A DNA stretch of 64,000 nucleotides, taken from Polynucleobacter sp. AP-Capit-er-40B-B4 (GTDB lineage Bacteria > Pseudomonadota > Gammaproteobacteria > Burkholderiales > Burkholderiaceae). The notes under the pieces were generated by a model. It was given only the letters and a program-made list of their open reading frames with translations, was not told the DNA's origin and made no database searches. This document shows positions 16,821-25,774 of the stretch, piece by piece; the stretch's first letter is position 1; each line of letters starts with the position of its first letter. Position numbers and translations under genes: made by a program. The stretch is taken from assembly GCF_018882245.1 (NCBI RefSeq), contig NZ_JACVOV010000001.1, positions 62,001 to 126,000 of the forward strand, written 5' to 3'.

Positions 16821-18383
16821 TTAATCTGACTTATTCTTGTCTGAGATTGCTTTCATGGCGGCAATAGACTTCATGCAATCGCTAATAGCATAGTTATAAC
16901 TCTTTCCAGCATTTTCAGTCTTCAAAGATTCGGCGCACTCGGCAACTGAGTTGCGAATCCTCTTCCATTCTGAAGCCTCAGAAGAGCCAGCAACTACAGC
17001 ACCATCCTTAACAAGTGGGTTCTGTCGTATATATTTACTAGGGTTATTTTTGATATCTACCCTAACTCTTTCCAAAAATTCCTGTTGAGCTACCTTAGTT
17101 AACTCTTGCTCAATTCTTAATTTACCAACTTGATTTTCTTTAAGTAAATCTGCCTCGTAATACTTGGCATCCTTTAATTCAATGTTCTTATCTTTTCCAT
17201 CCGCAGAACCATCCAGTTGTTCATTAAGGTCAATGCCCTTAGCAGCCAATGTTTTCAGCTTGATGTTTTCCTGCATATAGTCATACGGACTGAGCCTTAA
17301 CATCATCTTAAAAAGTATGGGTGCAATTTCTAAAAAGGCCATTAATAAAAATAATAAGGTCCCGCTCCAGAAATAATGTTCGTGTGCAACCAAAATACGC
17401 TTAATAAGGCCATTCTTTTTAGCGGCTTGCTCTGTAAGCACATCTCTATTTGCTTTTCGTTCAGCGGCCAATGACTTCAACTCAACCTCAAGGCCGTCTA
17501 ACTGCTCTTGTGTAGATTTGATTTCAGGCTCTAGAGAAGTATGCTTTGCTTCGCTAATTTGCTTTAGTGACTCTAGTCTATCTTTTTTATTCTTAGCGGC
17601 TGGCCCAAAATCCTTTTGCCTTGATCCGCAAGTACCATCAATCTCACATTGCAATTCTTGTTGCTGCTGAACAATTCGCTCGTCAGAAAGCGTAAGTTCA
17701 GCTTTTTTCTCATCCCGCTGCTTTGTTAACTCAGATTTTCTTGTTTCGATTGCTTTTTGACGTTCATCAAAAACATGTCGATATTCTTTTTCGGTGTTAT
17801 CAATCCAGGCCTTTTGCTCATCCTGAAGTTCACTGTCAATCTCGGTAGCCATAATCTTGATCTCTAATGGCTTAGAGAGAACTACCGCAATGAGAAGCGC
17901 CATCATAATACGAGGCATTGCTTGCAATATCTCGTATCGATCAATAGTCTCCTTGCCATTTCCATGGCCAGTAGAAGAAACAATAAATCGATCCAAGTTA
18001 AAGATCATTGCCGCCCAAATTAACCCGAAGAAAATGGCTGCGATATAAGTGAATACATGAATTGGTGCTTTAGCGGTCTCGATTGCCAAAGAAACTTTTG
18101 GTGAAAAAACGATATAAAAAGCGTAGGAACTTGATAAAAATGCCAGCACTGCAGTTGCCAATACAGTGCCTCCGATGCACTGCTCCTTGACTCTATCTGA
18201 ATGAGGGCAGTTCTGAAGTAGTTGCGTATCGACACCAGCCGCAAAATACAAAATACCCTCAACCTTGTTTTGAAACCAATAACGGAGCCTTGTGAAGGCA
18301 TCGGCATCATTAGGAGCCTCTTCGCCAAATTCATAGTTATAGTCGTCCAAATCACCTAACTTTAATTTGTTATCTACAGCCAT
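16821..18383 (-). CDS. DUF4407 domain membrane protein with coiled coil, 520 aa
   Basis: A DUF4407-family inner-membrane protein. FAAGVDTQLL (about 48-57) precedes TM1 (70-95), TM2 (110-132) ends in the family motif NLDRFIVSS, TM3 spans about 155-177, and a long charged coiled coil (190-325, with many E, K and Q) leads to TM4 (330-355) and then SPYDYMQENI and a helical cytoplasmic tail. Two cysteines in the coil (LQCEIDGTCGS) could form a disulfide if that part is periplasmic, which the charge pattern of the loops suggests. It is the first of three consecutive genes with this scaffold. A ribosome site (AAGGAG) precedes the ATG. Cellular role not established. Confidence 0.82.
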   Translation of the reverse strand: MAVDNKLKLGDLDDYNYEFGEEAPNDADAFTRLRYWFQNKVEGILYFAAGVDTQLLQNCPHSDRVKEQCIGGTVLATAVLAFLSSSYAFYIVFSPKVSLAIETAKAPIHVFTYIAAIFFGLIWAAMIFNLDRFIVSSTGHGNGKETIDRYEILQAMPRIMMALLIAVVLSKPLEIKIMATEIDSELQDEQKAWIDNTEKEYRHVFDERQKAIETRKSELTKQRDEKKAELTLSDERIVQQQQELQCEIDGTCGSRQKDFGPAAKNKKDRLESLKQISEAKHTSLEPEIKSTQEQLDGLEVELKSLAAERKANRDVLTEQAAKKNGLIKRILVAHEHYFWSGTLLFLLMAFLEIAPILFKMMLRLSPYDYMQENIKLKTLAAKGIDLNEQLDGSADGKDKNIELKDAKYYEADLLKENQVGKLRIEQELTKVAQQEFLERVRVDIKNNPSKYIRQNPLVKDGAVVAGSSEASEWKRIRNSVAECAESLKTENAGKSYNYAISDCMKSIAAMKAISDKNKSD

Positions 18384-18427
18384 GAAAATCTCCTTCTGAA
18401 TATGAATTCTGAAAATAATTAAATTTT

Positions 18428-19075
18428 TTACAAGCGAAGTGCTCGAGGCATTATTGCCAATTCTGACTCGACATCCATTTGTCGCCCCATCTTTTGCCTA
18501 TCTAGTAGCGGCACTTGAAATTCTTCCAACATTACTTTTATTGCACTGCTATTGATCTGAGGCTCCGTATCACCCTTGGTTAATTCGATATTAAATCTCA
18601 TCATTTGCGGTTTGAGCACATCATGAGTAAGCTCAAAATACAAAGGGCTACTGTTAAGTTGAATCTCCGCCTTAGGCAGAGCACTCAAATCATGGCGAAT
18701 AGATCCCGTCAAGTCATCTAACCCAACCATCTCTTGGGATAGCAAAGGCTGGGTCTCGGGATACTGATCAAGACTAGGCTTGGCAATATATTTAAATTGC
18801 TTCATCCCAAAAAGATTTCCAACATGGAAAATCATTGCCGAATTCACTGGGGCAACAATCTCATACTCCCTAGATCCACCAAAGAATCTGAGTTTTTCAC
18901 TCCAAGTCGATCTTTCACTACTAATTTGAACTTGTAATGCGCCCCACCCTGCCACCTTTACTCTGGCAATCAGAAGACTATTGGGCACAGTAACAGAGTA
19001 AAGCGACTCCACACTTACCAACTTAGGGGCAGAAAATACCCTAAAAGGCAATTTTGAAGTTTTTATTCTGAACAT
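18428..19075 (-). CDS. Hypothetical protein, 215 aa
   Basis: A beta-strand-rich protein with no signal peptide and no family I recognise. It lies between the zinc-ribbon/OmpA-like protein (16 bp upstream) and the DUF4407 protein (44 bp downstream) in the same operon. The alternating hydrophobic pattern (SLLIARVKVAGWGALQVQIS, YEIVAPVNSAMIFHVG) suggests one or two beta-sandwich domains. The predicted start ATG is preceded by an A-rich stretch with AAGAAAAA. A soluble partner of the membrane complex would fit its position, but nothing in the sequence proves this. Confidence 0.65.
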   Translation of the reverse strand: MFRIKTSKLPFRVFSAPKLVSVESLYSVTVPNSLLIARVKVAGWGALQVQISSERSTWSEKLRFFGGSREYEIVAPVNSAMIFHVGNLFGMKQFKYIAKPSLDQYPETQPLLSQEMVGLDDLTGSIRHDLSALPKAEIQLNSSPLYFELTHDVLKPQMMRFNIELTKGDTEPQINSSAIKVMLEEFQVPLLDRQKMGRQMDVESELAIMPRALRL

Positions 19076-19091
19076 TTTTTCTTGGCTTCAA

Positions 19092-21080
19092 TTAACGTGC
19101 TGCTGGGCAATCAATGCGCAAATCTACCCTACGGTTTAAGGCCTGCATTTCAGGTTTTGGATCTTGAACATAAAGATTCAAATCGCTAGCCCCTTTAACT
19201 TGTATTTTGTCCATCGTCGTCACATTATTTTCAACTAGCCAATTTGCTAGCGCATTGGCACGACCCAAACTTTTTTGAAACTTCACATCTTCCGATCCAG
19301 TGATGTCTGAATTACCCGTCAAGATAATTTTGGCATCTGGCCTTAGTACCATTAATTGCCTCAGCTTATCGAGATAAATCTTTGCATCTGGACTCAATTG
19401 ATCGTCATTAAATGGGAATAAAGCTGCGCCACCTATATAAATATCGTAAACATCAACCTTACGAGTACCGTCTGGACAACTAAAATACTTGCTTGGATTA
19501 TTTACCGCCATATCCAAATCAGCCCTCTTGGTTTTATTGCTGTTAGCGACTAAATTGCCATCTTCATCTGAAGAAATAACATTCTTAATATTATCATCAA
19601 TATTCTTCACAACGCGGTCGGTTATTCGCTGAATATTATCTAAAATTTCCTGGGTTTTGCTGGGTCCAGTCTCTTGATTCTTGGGTTCCTCTTTTTTGGG
19701 CTGATCTACCGTTTTTTTGGTCTTATCTTCATCTGATGGATTCTTTTTAACAACCTGTGCAATTGGCGCTTTTTCAGATATCTTTCCTGTCGAAACATGA
19801 GAAAAGCATGGGCCAGAATAATTAATCAAGATCACAAACACCCAAATAATTATCATCAGAAACCAAGGCCAGCATCTCTTCAAAATGCTGGTAAAAATCA
19901 GGATTAATGCAATAGCCCATAACCACCATGGGAAGTTAGCAGCGCACTCTTGGCGAGAAACTTCGGGAATTGCAAAGAAAATCAAAATGACAAGTGCAGT
20001 CAATATAAAAATTCCACCGACCCAATTAGAAATGCGATCACTCCAATGCAGCGATGGAGCCAAGTCATCGGTTAAGGCATTTACCAAGTAGCAAATAGCA
20101 ATTAATGGAGCAATCGCTATCACAGCATGCATTAACGAACAGGCAACCCAAACTAAAATAAATACAAGGCATGTCAACAACCAATGGCATTTTTTACACA
20201 CTTTGACTGGCGGCAACTCAGGATCGGCTGCAGGCTGCTGCGAGCCGGAAACCATTGGCTGGCTTGACTCTTTGGCTAATTGAACAATCTTATTCCACAT
20301 TTTTCCAATAGGATTCTGCGCAAGCGGCTGCTCACTAGACGATGGAGGCGGAGGTGGAGAAGTAGTTGCAGACTGAGGATTTTTCGGCTCAGCCTTTTGT
20401 TTTTCCTGCGGTGACTTCAGTTTTGCATAGGCAGTGCCCGAGATACGGCCTATCAAGGACTCAACTTTTCCACGATCAACCTCTTCACTCAGGTTGGACC
20501 ATTCATGCAATCTAAAGTCATCTAATTGACCGATATATAGAGTCTTGACCGAATGCGAATTGGGCTCTCCCTCGCAGATCTGAACTTGATCAACTTCTCC
20601 CTGGAAAAGAGGCTTCACCTCACTAGTATGTCTTTTTAAAGGGGGACCCTTGACTCGTTTAGGGTTATAAAGCTTGCCATTATTAATGAGTATGGAAAAT
20701 TCTTGTGACTGATCTAACTGCCCGCCAGAATCCCCTCTAAGAGACCCGCTGTAATTGCCGTCAAAATCGCCGGTAATCCAAATATCGGATCCGTCAGTAT
20801 CAGCCCCAGGGGAGCTCTGCACCCACCTGAGCGTATTGAGTTCCCGCCAACCCAAATCGCTGGAACCACAATACAAACAAGAATGCGGTAGCTTTACTGA
20901 CCCTTTAGTTTCAATTCCCTGATGACATTTCTCGCAAATGATCTCAACAGCATTCCCATCAGACAAGGGATTACCCTTATATAAAACATTTACCGGGCCA
21001 CAGACACTACAAATTCGATACCCATCTAGTTGAGTCGAATTGCATTTTCTACAGGCAAGAAAGGCTGGGGCATTTCCCAT
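19092..21080 (-). CDS. Zinc-ribbon / multi-TM / OmpA-like peptidoglycan-binding protein, 662 aa
   Basis: An unusual architecture. The N-terminus carries two zinc-ribbon-like Cys4 clusters (C10-x2-C13, C24-x2-C27 and C49-x2-C52, C68-x2-C71). A soluble part (80-290) ends in a Pro-rich spacer. About four to six hydrophobic helices occupy 295-425 (CHWLLTCLVFILVWVACSLM and following). A charged linker (430-530) then leads to a C-terminal OmpA-like domain (about 550-655, TGNSDITGSEDVKFQKSLG, GRANALANWL), which in known families binds peptidoglycan. The N-terminus would be cytoplasmic and the OmpA part periplasmic, so the protein would span the envelope. It is the first gene of the downstream operon and lies back to back with a lipoprotein gene 36 bp away. 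Confidence 0.8.
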   Translation of the reverse strand: MGNAPAFLACRKCNSTQLDGYRICSVCGPVNVLYKGNPLSDGNAVEIICEKCHQGIETKGSVKLPHSCLYCGSSDLGWRELNTLRWVQSSPGADTDGSDIWITGDFDGNYSGSLRGDSGGQLDQSQEFSILINNGKLYNPKRVKGPPLKRHTSEVKPLFQGEVDQVQICEGEPNSHSVKTLYIGQLDDFRLHEWSNLSEEVDRGKVESLIGRISGTAYAKLKSPQEKQKAEPKNPQSATTSPPPPPSSSEQPLAQNPIGKMWNKIVQLAKESSQPMVSGSQQPAADPELPPVKVCKKCHWLLTCLVFILVWVACSLMHAVIAIAPLIAICYLVNALTDDLAPSLHWSDRISNWVGGIFILTALVILIFFAIPEVSRQECAANFPWWLWAIALILIFTSILKRCWPWFLMIIIWVFVILINYSGPCFSHVSTGKISEKAPIAQVVKKNPSDEDKTKKTVDQPKKEEPKNQETGPSKTQEILDNIQRITDRVVKNIDDNIKNVISSDEDGNLVANSNKTKRADLDMAVNNPSKYFSCPDGTRKVDVYDIYIGGAALFPFNDDQLSPDAKIYLDKLRQLMVLRPDAKIILTGNSDITGSEDVKFQKSLGRANALANWLVENNVTTMDKIQVKGASDLNLYVQDPKPEMQALNRRVDLRIDCPAAR

Positions 21081-21116
21081 TGGGGCGTCTGATTATTGTG
21101 TTAAAAAATAGAAATA

Positions 21117-21539
21117 ATGAAAAATACTACCCTATTAAAAAAGTACTTCGCTATATTGGCTATTTGCTCTATTGACCTGTTAGCTGGATGCGATCTAATT
21201 AGCCCAGGCCCCAATCAAGAAGAAATCTCCAGTTTGGTAAAAATCTCCCTAGCAAACCAGATGAATAATGAAAATAATGCGAATCCGATTGGCGGCATTA
21301 TTTCAAAAATAATCGGTTCTGATCAATTGGTATTCAACAAAATTGAAAAAATTTCATGTAAAGCAGCGGGAGAAAAGTTAGTCAATTGCCAAGTTTATAT
21401 AGACTATGAAATAGGCTCACAGGATCAAGCCGCAAAAGCCGATGATCCTAAGCCAGCATTTAGGGTTAACCAAAAAATTCAGAAGACAATGAATTTTAAT
21501 TTCTTCAAATCCGATACGGGTTGGGTGAACGTAAACTAG
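21117..21539 (+). CDS. Small lipoprotein, 140 aa
   Basis: The only plus-strand gene inside the conflict array. Residues 1-24 are a lipoprotein signal peptide ending in the lipobox LLAG-C25. The residue after the lipidated Cys is Asp26, which in Gram-negatives usually keeps the lipoprotein in the inner membrane (Lol avoidance). The mature part (about 115 aa) is unrecognised and mixed alpha/beta. It is transcribed away from the OmpA-like gene with only 36 bp between starts, so promoter elements of the two genes must overlap or extend into coding sequence. An envelope partner or inhibitor of the protease complex is possible but not shown. Confidence 0.7.
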   Translation: MKNTTLLKKYFAILAICSIDLLAGCDLISPGPNQEEISSLVKISLANQMNNENNANPIGGIISKIIGSDQLVFNKIEKISCKAAGEKLVNCQVYIDYEIGSQDQAAKADDPKPAFRVNQKIQKTMNFNFFKSDTGWVNVN

Positions 21540-21566
21540 GTCATTGGTCACTTAAATATGCCCCTA

Positions 21567-22931
21567 TTACTCAATCACAATTTGACGACCAAATTTGAGA
21601 TGCTCTCCTCCGTGCCCTCCAACAAGAACCCACAGCAATTTACAGGGTGGCCTTGTTTCTGGTGCGGAAGCAACGCCATCAGTCAAGTAAACACAACCAT
21701 CAAATCGCTGCCCTTTGGTCTTCAGCCATTGCATAACGGGCTCAAAACTAGTACCACCGCCGCCCTTTACGAATGATGGGGTCTTCCCTACATAAGGATA
21801 ACTTCTTCTTATATCCGCATCACATTCAACTACAGTAATACTCGCTCCTTGCTTATACATTCCATGAATTTCAGCAAAAAAACTGGAGATAGCCTCTTCA
21901 TCAATTGATCCAGAAGTATCTATCGCTACAGCCATATTCTGAAAGCGCTTTAGCTTAAGCCCTGGATTTGGAGGCATTCCATCAAGCGCCTCAAATCGCT
22001 TACTCTCTCTTTGGGATGTGACAACCATCTGACTTCTTCGGCTAGAGGCTGCAAACATACGTATCGTATTGCGCCAATTTAATTTCGGCTTACGCGCCTC
22101 AATAAGTTCGGAAATATAACGTTCAAGCCAACCCGGGACTTTACCTGCAAGGCCCTTACTGTATTTAGATCGCTCATAAGACTTTAATATCTGATCTTCA
22201 GAGGTTTGCTCTATAGCATCACGAACCATCCCGGAGATTTTCTCGCCAGTCTTCTCGCCATCAATGTCTGGGCCATTTGAATCGGCCCAATACGTATGAT
22301 CGCTAGGCGCATGCCCGGCTAATATTTCCTCTAAAGCTTTAGAACTCAAGGGTGACTTTGAGCTGCCCTTGGAGCCCCCGCTACCACTACCCCCTTTCGA
22401 ACCTTTGGACTTTTGATTTGCACGCTCGCTCTCATCATGTAGTTTTTTCAAAGCAGCATAATAATTGTCTGCAGTATCCCCTGGCGTAAGACCTAGGTCA
22501 GGGAATGTACTCAAAAGAATGGCGCCTTCAGGCAAGTGATATGGCGCTACATATTGATTTACAACAAGGTCGGATGCTAAATTCCAAAGCATAGGGTCAT
22601 GTGACAAGGTTTTGTTTCTGAACACATGCTTGAAAACAATGTGAAGTACTTCATGCTTTAAAACTGCAATCCTGTTCTCCCCTTTTGTAAGCTCTTTTAA
22701 CAAAAAATGGGGATTTACCATCAACTGAATGGCATCACCACGCAAGCCTACTGCCAATGTATCAATACTTTCGGTGAAGTGCCTCTGCATACCACCTAAG
22801 ATATGGCCAAAGAATGGTTCATTGCGAATAAGGTCAACGGTGCACCTCGAAATCTCCGCTTGAGCTAAAGGCAATAACTCCGCATATGAAGATGCAGAGG
22901 GGTTGTTTGGTTTAATTGATCCTTTTGCCAC
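21567..22931 (-). CDS. DUF2201-type metallopeptidase/VWA protein (COG3864), 454 aa
   Basis: A putative metal-dependent peptidase that pairs with a MoxR-type AAA+ ATPase. The N-terminal domain has the zinc motif HEVLH (93-97, in RIAVLKHEVLHIVFKHVF). A low-complexity Gly/Ser/Lys linker lies around 175-200. The C-terminal domain (about 290-454) is the VWA-like DUF2201 fold, with a MIDAS-type DTSGS motif around residue 338 (AVAIDTSGSIDEE) and a later LTDG. Both the catalytic-type and metal-binding motifs are intact. It starts 3 bp after the MoxR gene stops, so the two are co-translated. MoxR/VWA pairs commonly act as chaperone-like remodelers, also in bacterial conflict systems. Confidence 0.88.
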   Translation of the reverse strand: MAKGSIKPNNPSASSYAELLPLAQAEISRCTVDLIRNEPFFGHILGGMQRHFTESIDTLAVGLRGDAIQLMVNPHFLLKELTKGENRIAVLKHEVLHIVFKHVFRNKTLSHDPMLWNLASDLVVNQYVAPYHLPEGAILLSTFPDLGLTPGDTADNYYAALKKLHDESERANQKSKGSKGGSGSGGSKGSSKSPLSSKALEEILAGHAPSDHTYWADSNGPDIDGEKTGEKISGMVRDAIEQTSEDQILKSYERSKYSKGLAGKVPGWLERYISELIEARKPKLNWRNTIRMFAASSRRSQMVVTSQRESKRFEALDGMPPNPGLKLKRFQNMAVAIDTSGSIDEEAISSFFAEIHGMYKQGASITVVECDADIRRSYPYVGKTPSFVKGGGGTSFEPVMQWLKTKGQRFDGCVYLTDGVASAPETRPPCKLLWVLVGGHGGEHLKFGRQIVIE

Positions 22932-22934
22932 AAC

Positions 22935-24038
22935 CTAAACAGTTTGCAAGACTAGTTTTGCCAGAGCAGGATCTTGAACTAGGGTTGGTCTTTGATCTGG
23001 AAGTGACACGATATCGCGATGAACACTAAAGCGAAGATCCGCAGGAAGTTCAGACATCATTAAAAACGAAACAATATTCGCCTTATTTTTGGCTGAGGGC
23101 TTAGCGTAATCTGATCCAGCGATCGCCAGAACTAGACGGGTACAAATAACGGAAAGTCGATCAAGCCGTACCGTTCCACCCTTACCCTTGGCAGCCGCAA
23201 CTACCTTTGACCTCACCTCATCAAAAGTCTTTGCCTCTAAGATCTCTTCGGCGCTCACCAAAAATTCCAAATCAGAATTAACAAAAGCTAAAAATGAACT
23301 AACGGTGGATTCATCAAGACCGCTTCGCATGATCGTACCGACCTTCTTTATTTCTTGCTTCAGATTGCTAATACCTGATATCTGGGAAAAAACTTGAACT
23401 AAAGACCTTGGTGTTGTGCGCTTACCAGTAACTGATTCTGGATAGGTGAGGACAAAATTGATTCCTCTAGAGTCAACCTTGTTAGCTACTGCCCATGCTG
23501 CCCAAGCCTTGACGTCAAAGACCATGTTGGTATGCAGCATCCTTGTTAACATTGCCTCGTCCATAGTGGTCACAGAATATTCATCATCTTCTGGATTGGC
23601 GGTGCAGACTATCTGCCATTTAGAAGGCAATTTCCAAGAAAACATTTCAAAGTTCTGCAAGAGTTGCATTAAACCACGCAAGATTCGATCGTCTGCACGA
23701 TTAATATCATCGAGCAAAAGTATTCCAGGACCTTCCTCCTTGGGCACCCAATCCGGAGGAAGATACACCGTTTCATTACTTGCCTGAGATTTAATAGGAA
23801 GTCCATGAAAGTCCCCCATCTCTTCAAACTGAGCTGGAGCACAATATGCTAACTTCCACCCTCGCTTTTTAGCGAAATCTACTACAGAAGCAGTTTTACC
23901 AAGACCATGCTTTCCCCAGACGCAAATAGGGGTTGGCCTATTACCAGTTTCAGTCTCATTTTTAAGATTAGAGTCGAGCAAATATGCCAAAAACTCATCT
24001 AAGTCTTGGGCATTTAATGTTTCGCCGTAAACGCTCAT
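22935..24038 (-). CDS. MoxR-family AAA+ ATPase, 367 aa
   Basis: A single AAA+ module with Walker A GKHGLGKT (42-49), Walker B ILLLDDINRAD (106-116), a sensor-1 segment (WQIVCTANPEDDE) and an arginine-finger-like region near the Walker-B-following helix (DEAMLTRMLHTNM). The product would couple ATP hydrolysis to remodelling of a target with its metallopeptidase/VWA partner encoded immediately downstream. Its start overlaps the stop of the 66-aa gene upstream by 4 bp. No membrane segments. Its homologues are annotated as MoxR-like ATPases (COG0714). Confidence 0.9.
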   Translation of the reverse strand: MSVYGETLNAQDLDEFLAYLLDSNLKNETETGNRPTPICVWGKHGLGKTASVVDFAKKRGWKLAYCAPAQFEEMGDFHGLPIKSQASNETVYLPPDWVPKEEGPGILLLDDINRADDRILRGLMQLLQNFEMFSWKLPSKWQIVCTANPEDDEYSVTTMDEAMLTRMLHTNMVFDVKAWAAWAVANKVDSRGINFVLTYPESVTGKRTTPRSLVQVFSQISGISNLKQEIKKVGTIMRSGLDESTVSSFLAFVNSDLEFLVSAEEILEAKTFDEVRSKVVAAAKGKGGTVRLDRLSVICTRLVLAIAGSDYAKPSAKNKANIVSFLMMSELPADLRFSVHRDIVSLPDQRPTLVQDPALAKLVLQTV

Positions 24039-24235
24039 TGATATCCCTTTCGGATAGTAAATTCTGAAATTTCAAATTTAGGGTCATCGCTTGGCCCTTT
24101 TAGGCAAATGAGATCTTTAAGTTTGAATGTATTTTTTGCTTTAAAACTATAAATCACTTCTAATTTTTTAATGGGCACGTCTTCCAGCCCTTCGAGAGAC
24201 TGAACACCAGAGCCCCAACGGAAAATTCTCAGCAC
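24035..24235 (-). CDS. Hypothetical small protein, 66 aa
   Basis: A short basic protein starting at GTG, 12 bp after the DUF2779 gene and overlapping the MoxR gene by 4 bp. This tight spacing in both directions supports that it is a real gene. It has no membrane segment or known motif; the central part (KKLEVIYSFKAKNTFKLKDL) is probably beta-strand. Function unknown; a small adaptor for the ATPase is one possibility. Confidence 0.55.
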   Translation of the reverse strand: MLRIFRWGSGVQSLEGLEDVPIKKLEVIYSFKAKNTFKLKDLICLKGPSDDPKFEISEFTIRKGYQ

Positions 24236-24247
24236 TCAAAAATTTAG

Positions 24248-25696
24248 TCATTTACGCCATGCCTCAACAATTTTGACCATTGCCCAAGTATCTTGCTTGC
24301 AATATTTGAGCATTTCTTTACGCAAATGCTCCCTCCTCTCAATTGAGGTGGTAAGGTTCATCACTTCCTTATAAGCCTCTTGCGCCACTGTTCCATCACT
24401 TACTTCAAGTTTTGAATAATTTAATTCTGGTGCAATCGTTGGCAAAACATGCTTAATTGACCAAGACCCCTTCATATCAGGATGATAATAATAGTTTCGG
24501 GCTAAAGGCAATAAGTCAAAGAAGCGCTCTTTAATGGCTAGCAAGTAATTCGATAATAATGGGAATTCTTCGGCAAGTTCTTTAAGACGGGCACCCTCGA
24601 AGCCAGCGCTATAGACAATCACCACCCCGCCATTACCTAGAGCACTAACCAATGTTTCGGCAAATTCTAAACGCGGATCATTGCCCGATATGTCCAAAAA
24701 CTCATGATGAGCAATAGTGCCATCCTGATTCTCGATATGGCAAGACCATTGAAATGGAATCTGCATGTAAGGACGGGTACCCTTCCAGATTGGCACCGCA
24801 AAGGCAACTGTTTCAAAATCAAGGTAATACCTCGGATAAGGCAGCTCATTAATTTGCCTTGTTGCCTCGGGTTCTAAAGAAGACACTCCACTGACTGAAG
24901 CAGTATGTACTTTAATATGCCTAGGATCTTCCAAAAGTTCAGACGGAACATTGCGAAGATCTTTGTACCCTTTAGCCCTTAATTCGTCTGCTTTTTTACG
25001 ACCATAAGGCAAGATATCTACCGGATAGAGCGCTTCCTCCTCTGGAGGATTGCAGTAATTGTAAAAATCGCATAAAAATGGCTCTTTACACTGAGTACCA
25101 GGAGCAATATTTGGAGCGGAACTTAATGCTAGTATTTTTTTAGCATCATGTACCCAACCTTCTACATCCGGTAGACGCTCCTTGACTTCGTTACTCAAAT
25201 CACCCTCAGTAAATAGGTCAAAGTAGTTGCCATCACCTTGATATACAAATTGATTATTGATGTATGCAACGGCTACTTGATTTGGCTCACACCCCGATTT
25301 AGTCATTGCCCAAGTTTGGACGGCCGCATCATCAATGTGGTATTGCTTTACCTCAGTGGATGACTTCACCTCCACCAGGCGATAACCTTCTCTATTAGGC
25401 AATAATAAGTCTGCCCGAATAAGAACATCTTCCACTAAAAAAGCAGCCTCAAAGATAGCAAGATGGCGCTCACGAGCGTTTGCAGTTAGAGAGAGGGCCT
25501 CGGCCTCTATGCGAGTGTCAATAAACACGCCACCAGGGTGATTGTAGCGAGCAATATCCCCAACTTTATTGCCCTCAGCAAAACGTTCCTTAGTGGCAGG
25601 GATAATATCAACCAAATCGGGGCGATTAATGCTTAACCATAGCCTTTTAGGGCATTGAAGATAAAGTAGGATCTTTGATTTGCTTAGGCTAGCCAT
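24248..25696 (-). CDS. DUF2779 protein: Fe-S PD-(D/E)XK nuclease fused to DEDD-type exonuclease-like domain, 482 aa
   Basis: The N-terminal half resembles Cas4/AddB-type nucleases: C15 (LQCPKRLW), a PD-(D/E)XK core with D96 (IRADLLL), E109 and K111 (VEVKSS), and a C-x5-C-x5-C cluster (QCKEPFLCDFYNYC, about 213-227) that with C15 can hold an Fe-S cluster. The C-terminal half is DUF2779, an RNase-H-like fold, with DFE (YYLDFETVAF, about 293) and a terminal YCKQDTWAM motif typical of DEDD exonucleases. The product probably degrades or trims nucleic acid. Gene order (ligase upstream, AAA+ pair downstream) suggests a processing module. No CRISPR array is nearby. SD AGAAG precedes the ATG. Confidence 0.83.
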   Translation of the reverse strand: MASLSKSKILLYLQCPKRLWLSINRPDLVDIIPATKERFAEGNKVGDIARYNHPGGVFIDTRIEAEALSLTANARERHLAIFEAAFLVEDVLIRADLLLPNREGYRLVEVKSSTEVKQYHIDDAAVQTWAMTKSGCEPNQVAVAYINNQFVYQGDGNYFDLFTEGDLSNEVKERLPDVEGWVHDAKKILALSSAPNIAPGTQCKEPFLCDFYNYCNPPEEEALYPVDILPYGRKKADELRAKGYKDLRNVPSELLEDPRHIKVHTASVSGVSSLEPEATRQINELPYPRYYLDFETVAFAVPIWKGTRPYMQIPFQWSCHIENQDGTIAHHEFLDISGNDPRLEFAETLVSALGNGGVVIVYSAGFEGARLKELAEEFPLLSNYLLAIKERFFDLLPLARNYYYHPDMKGSWSIKHVLPTIAPELNYSKLEVSDGTVAQEAYKEVMNLTTSIERREHLRKEMLKYCKQDTWAMVKIVEAWRK

Positions 25697-25774
25697 TTAG
25701 ATCTTCTGACAATTTATTTTTAGCCTCATTACTATCTTCTGCCATTTTTTTAAAATTAACATGGTCTGTTTTTA

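Noticed and set aside
24248-25696. DUF2779 protein as part of a CRISPR-Cas locus (Cas4-like N-terminus)
   Set aside because: No other cas gene and no repeat-spacer array were seen anywhere in the window; the exonuclease-like DUF2779 domain also points elsewhere.
25689-25745. An 18-codon minus-strand frame before the DUF2779 gene
   Set aside because: No ribosome site and very polar composition; it only overlaps the start of the real gene.
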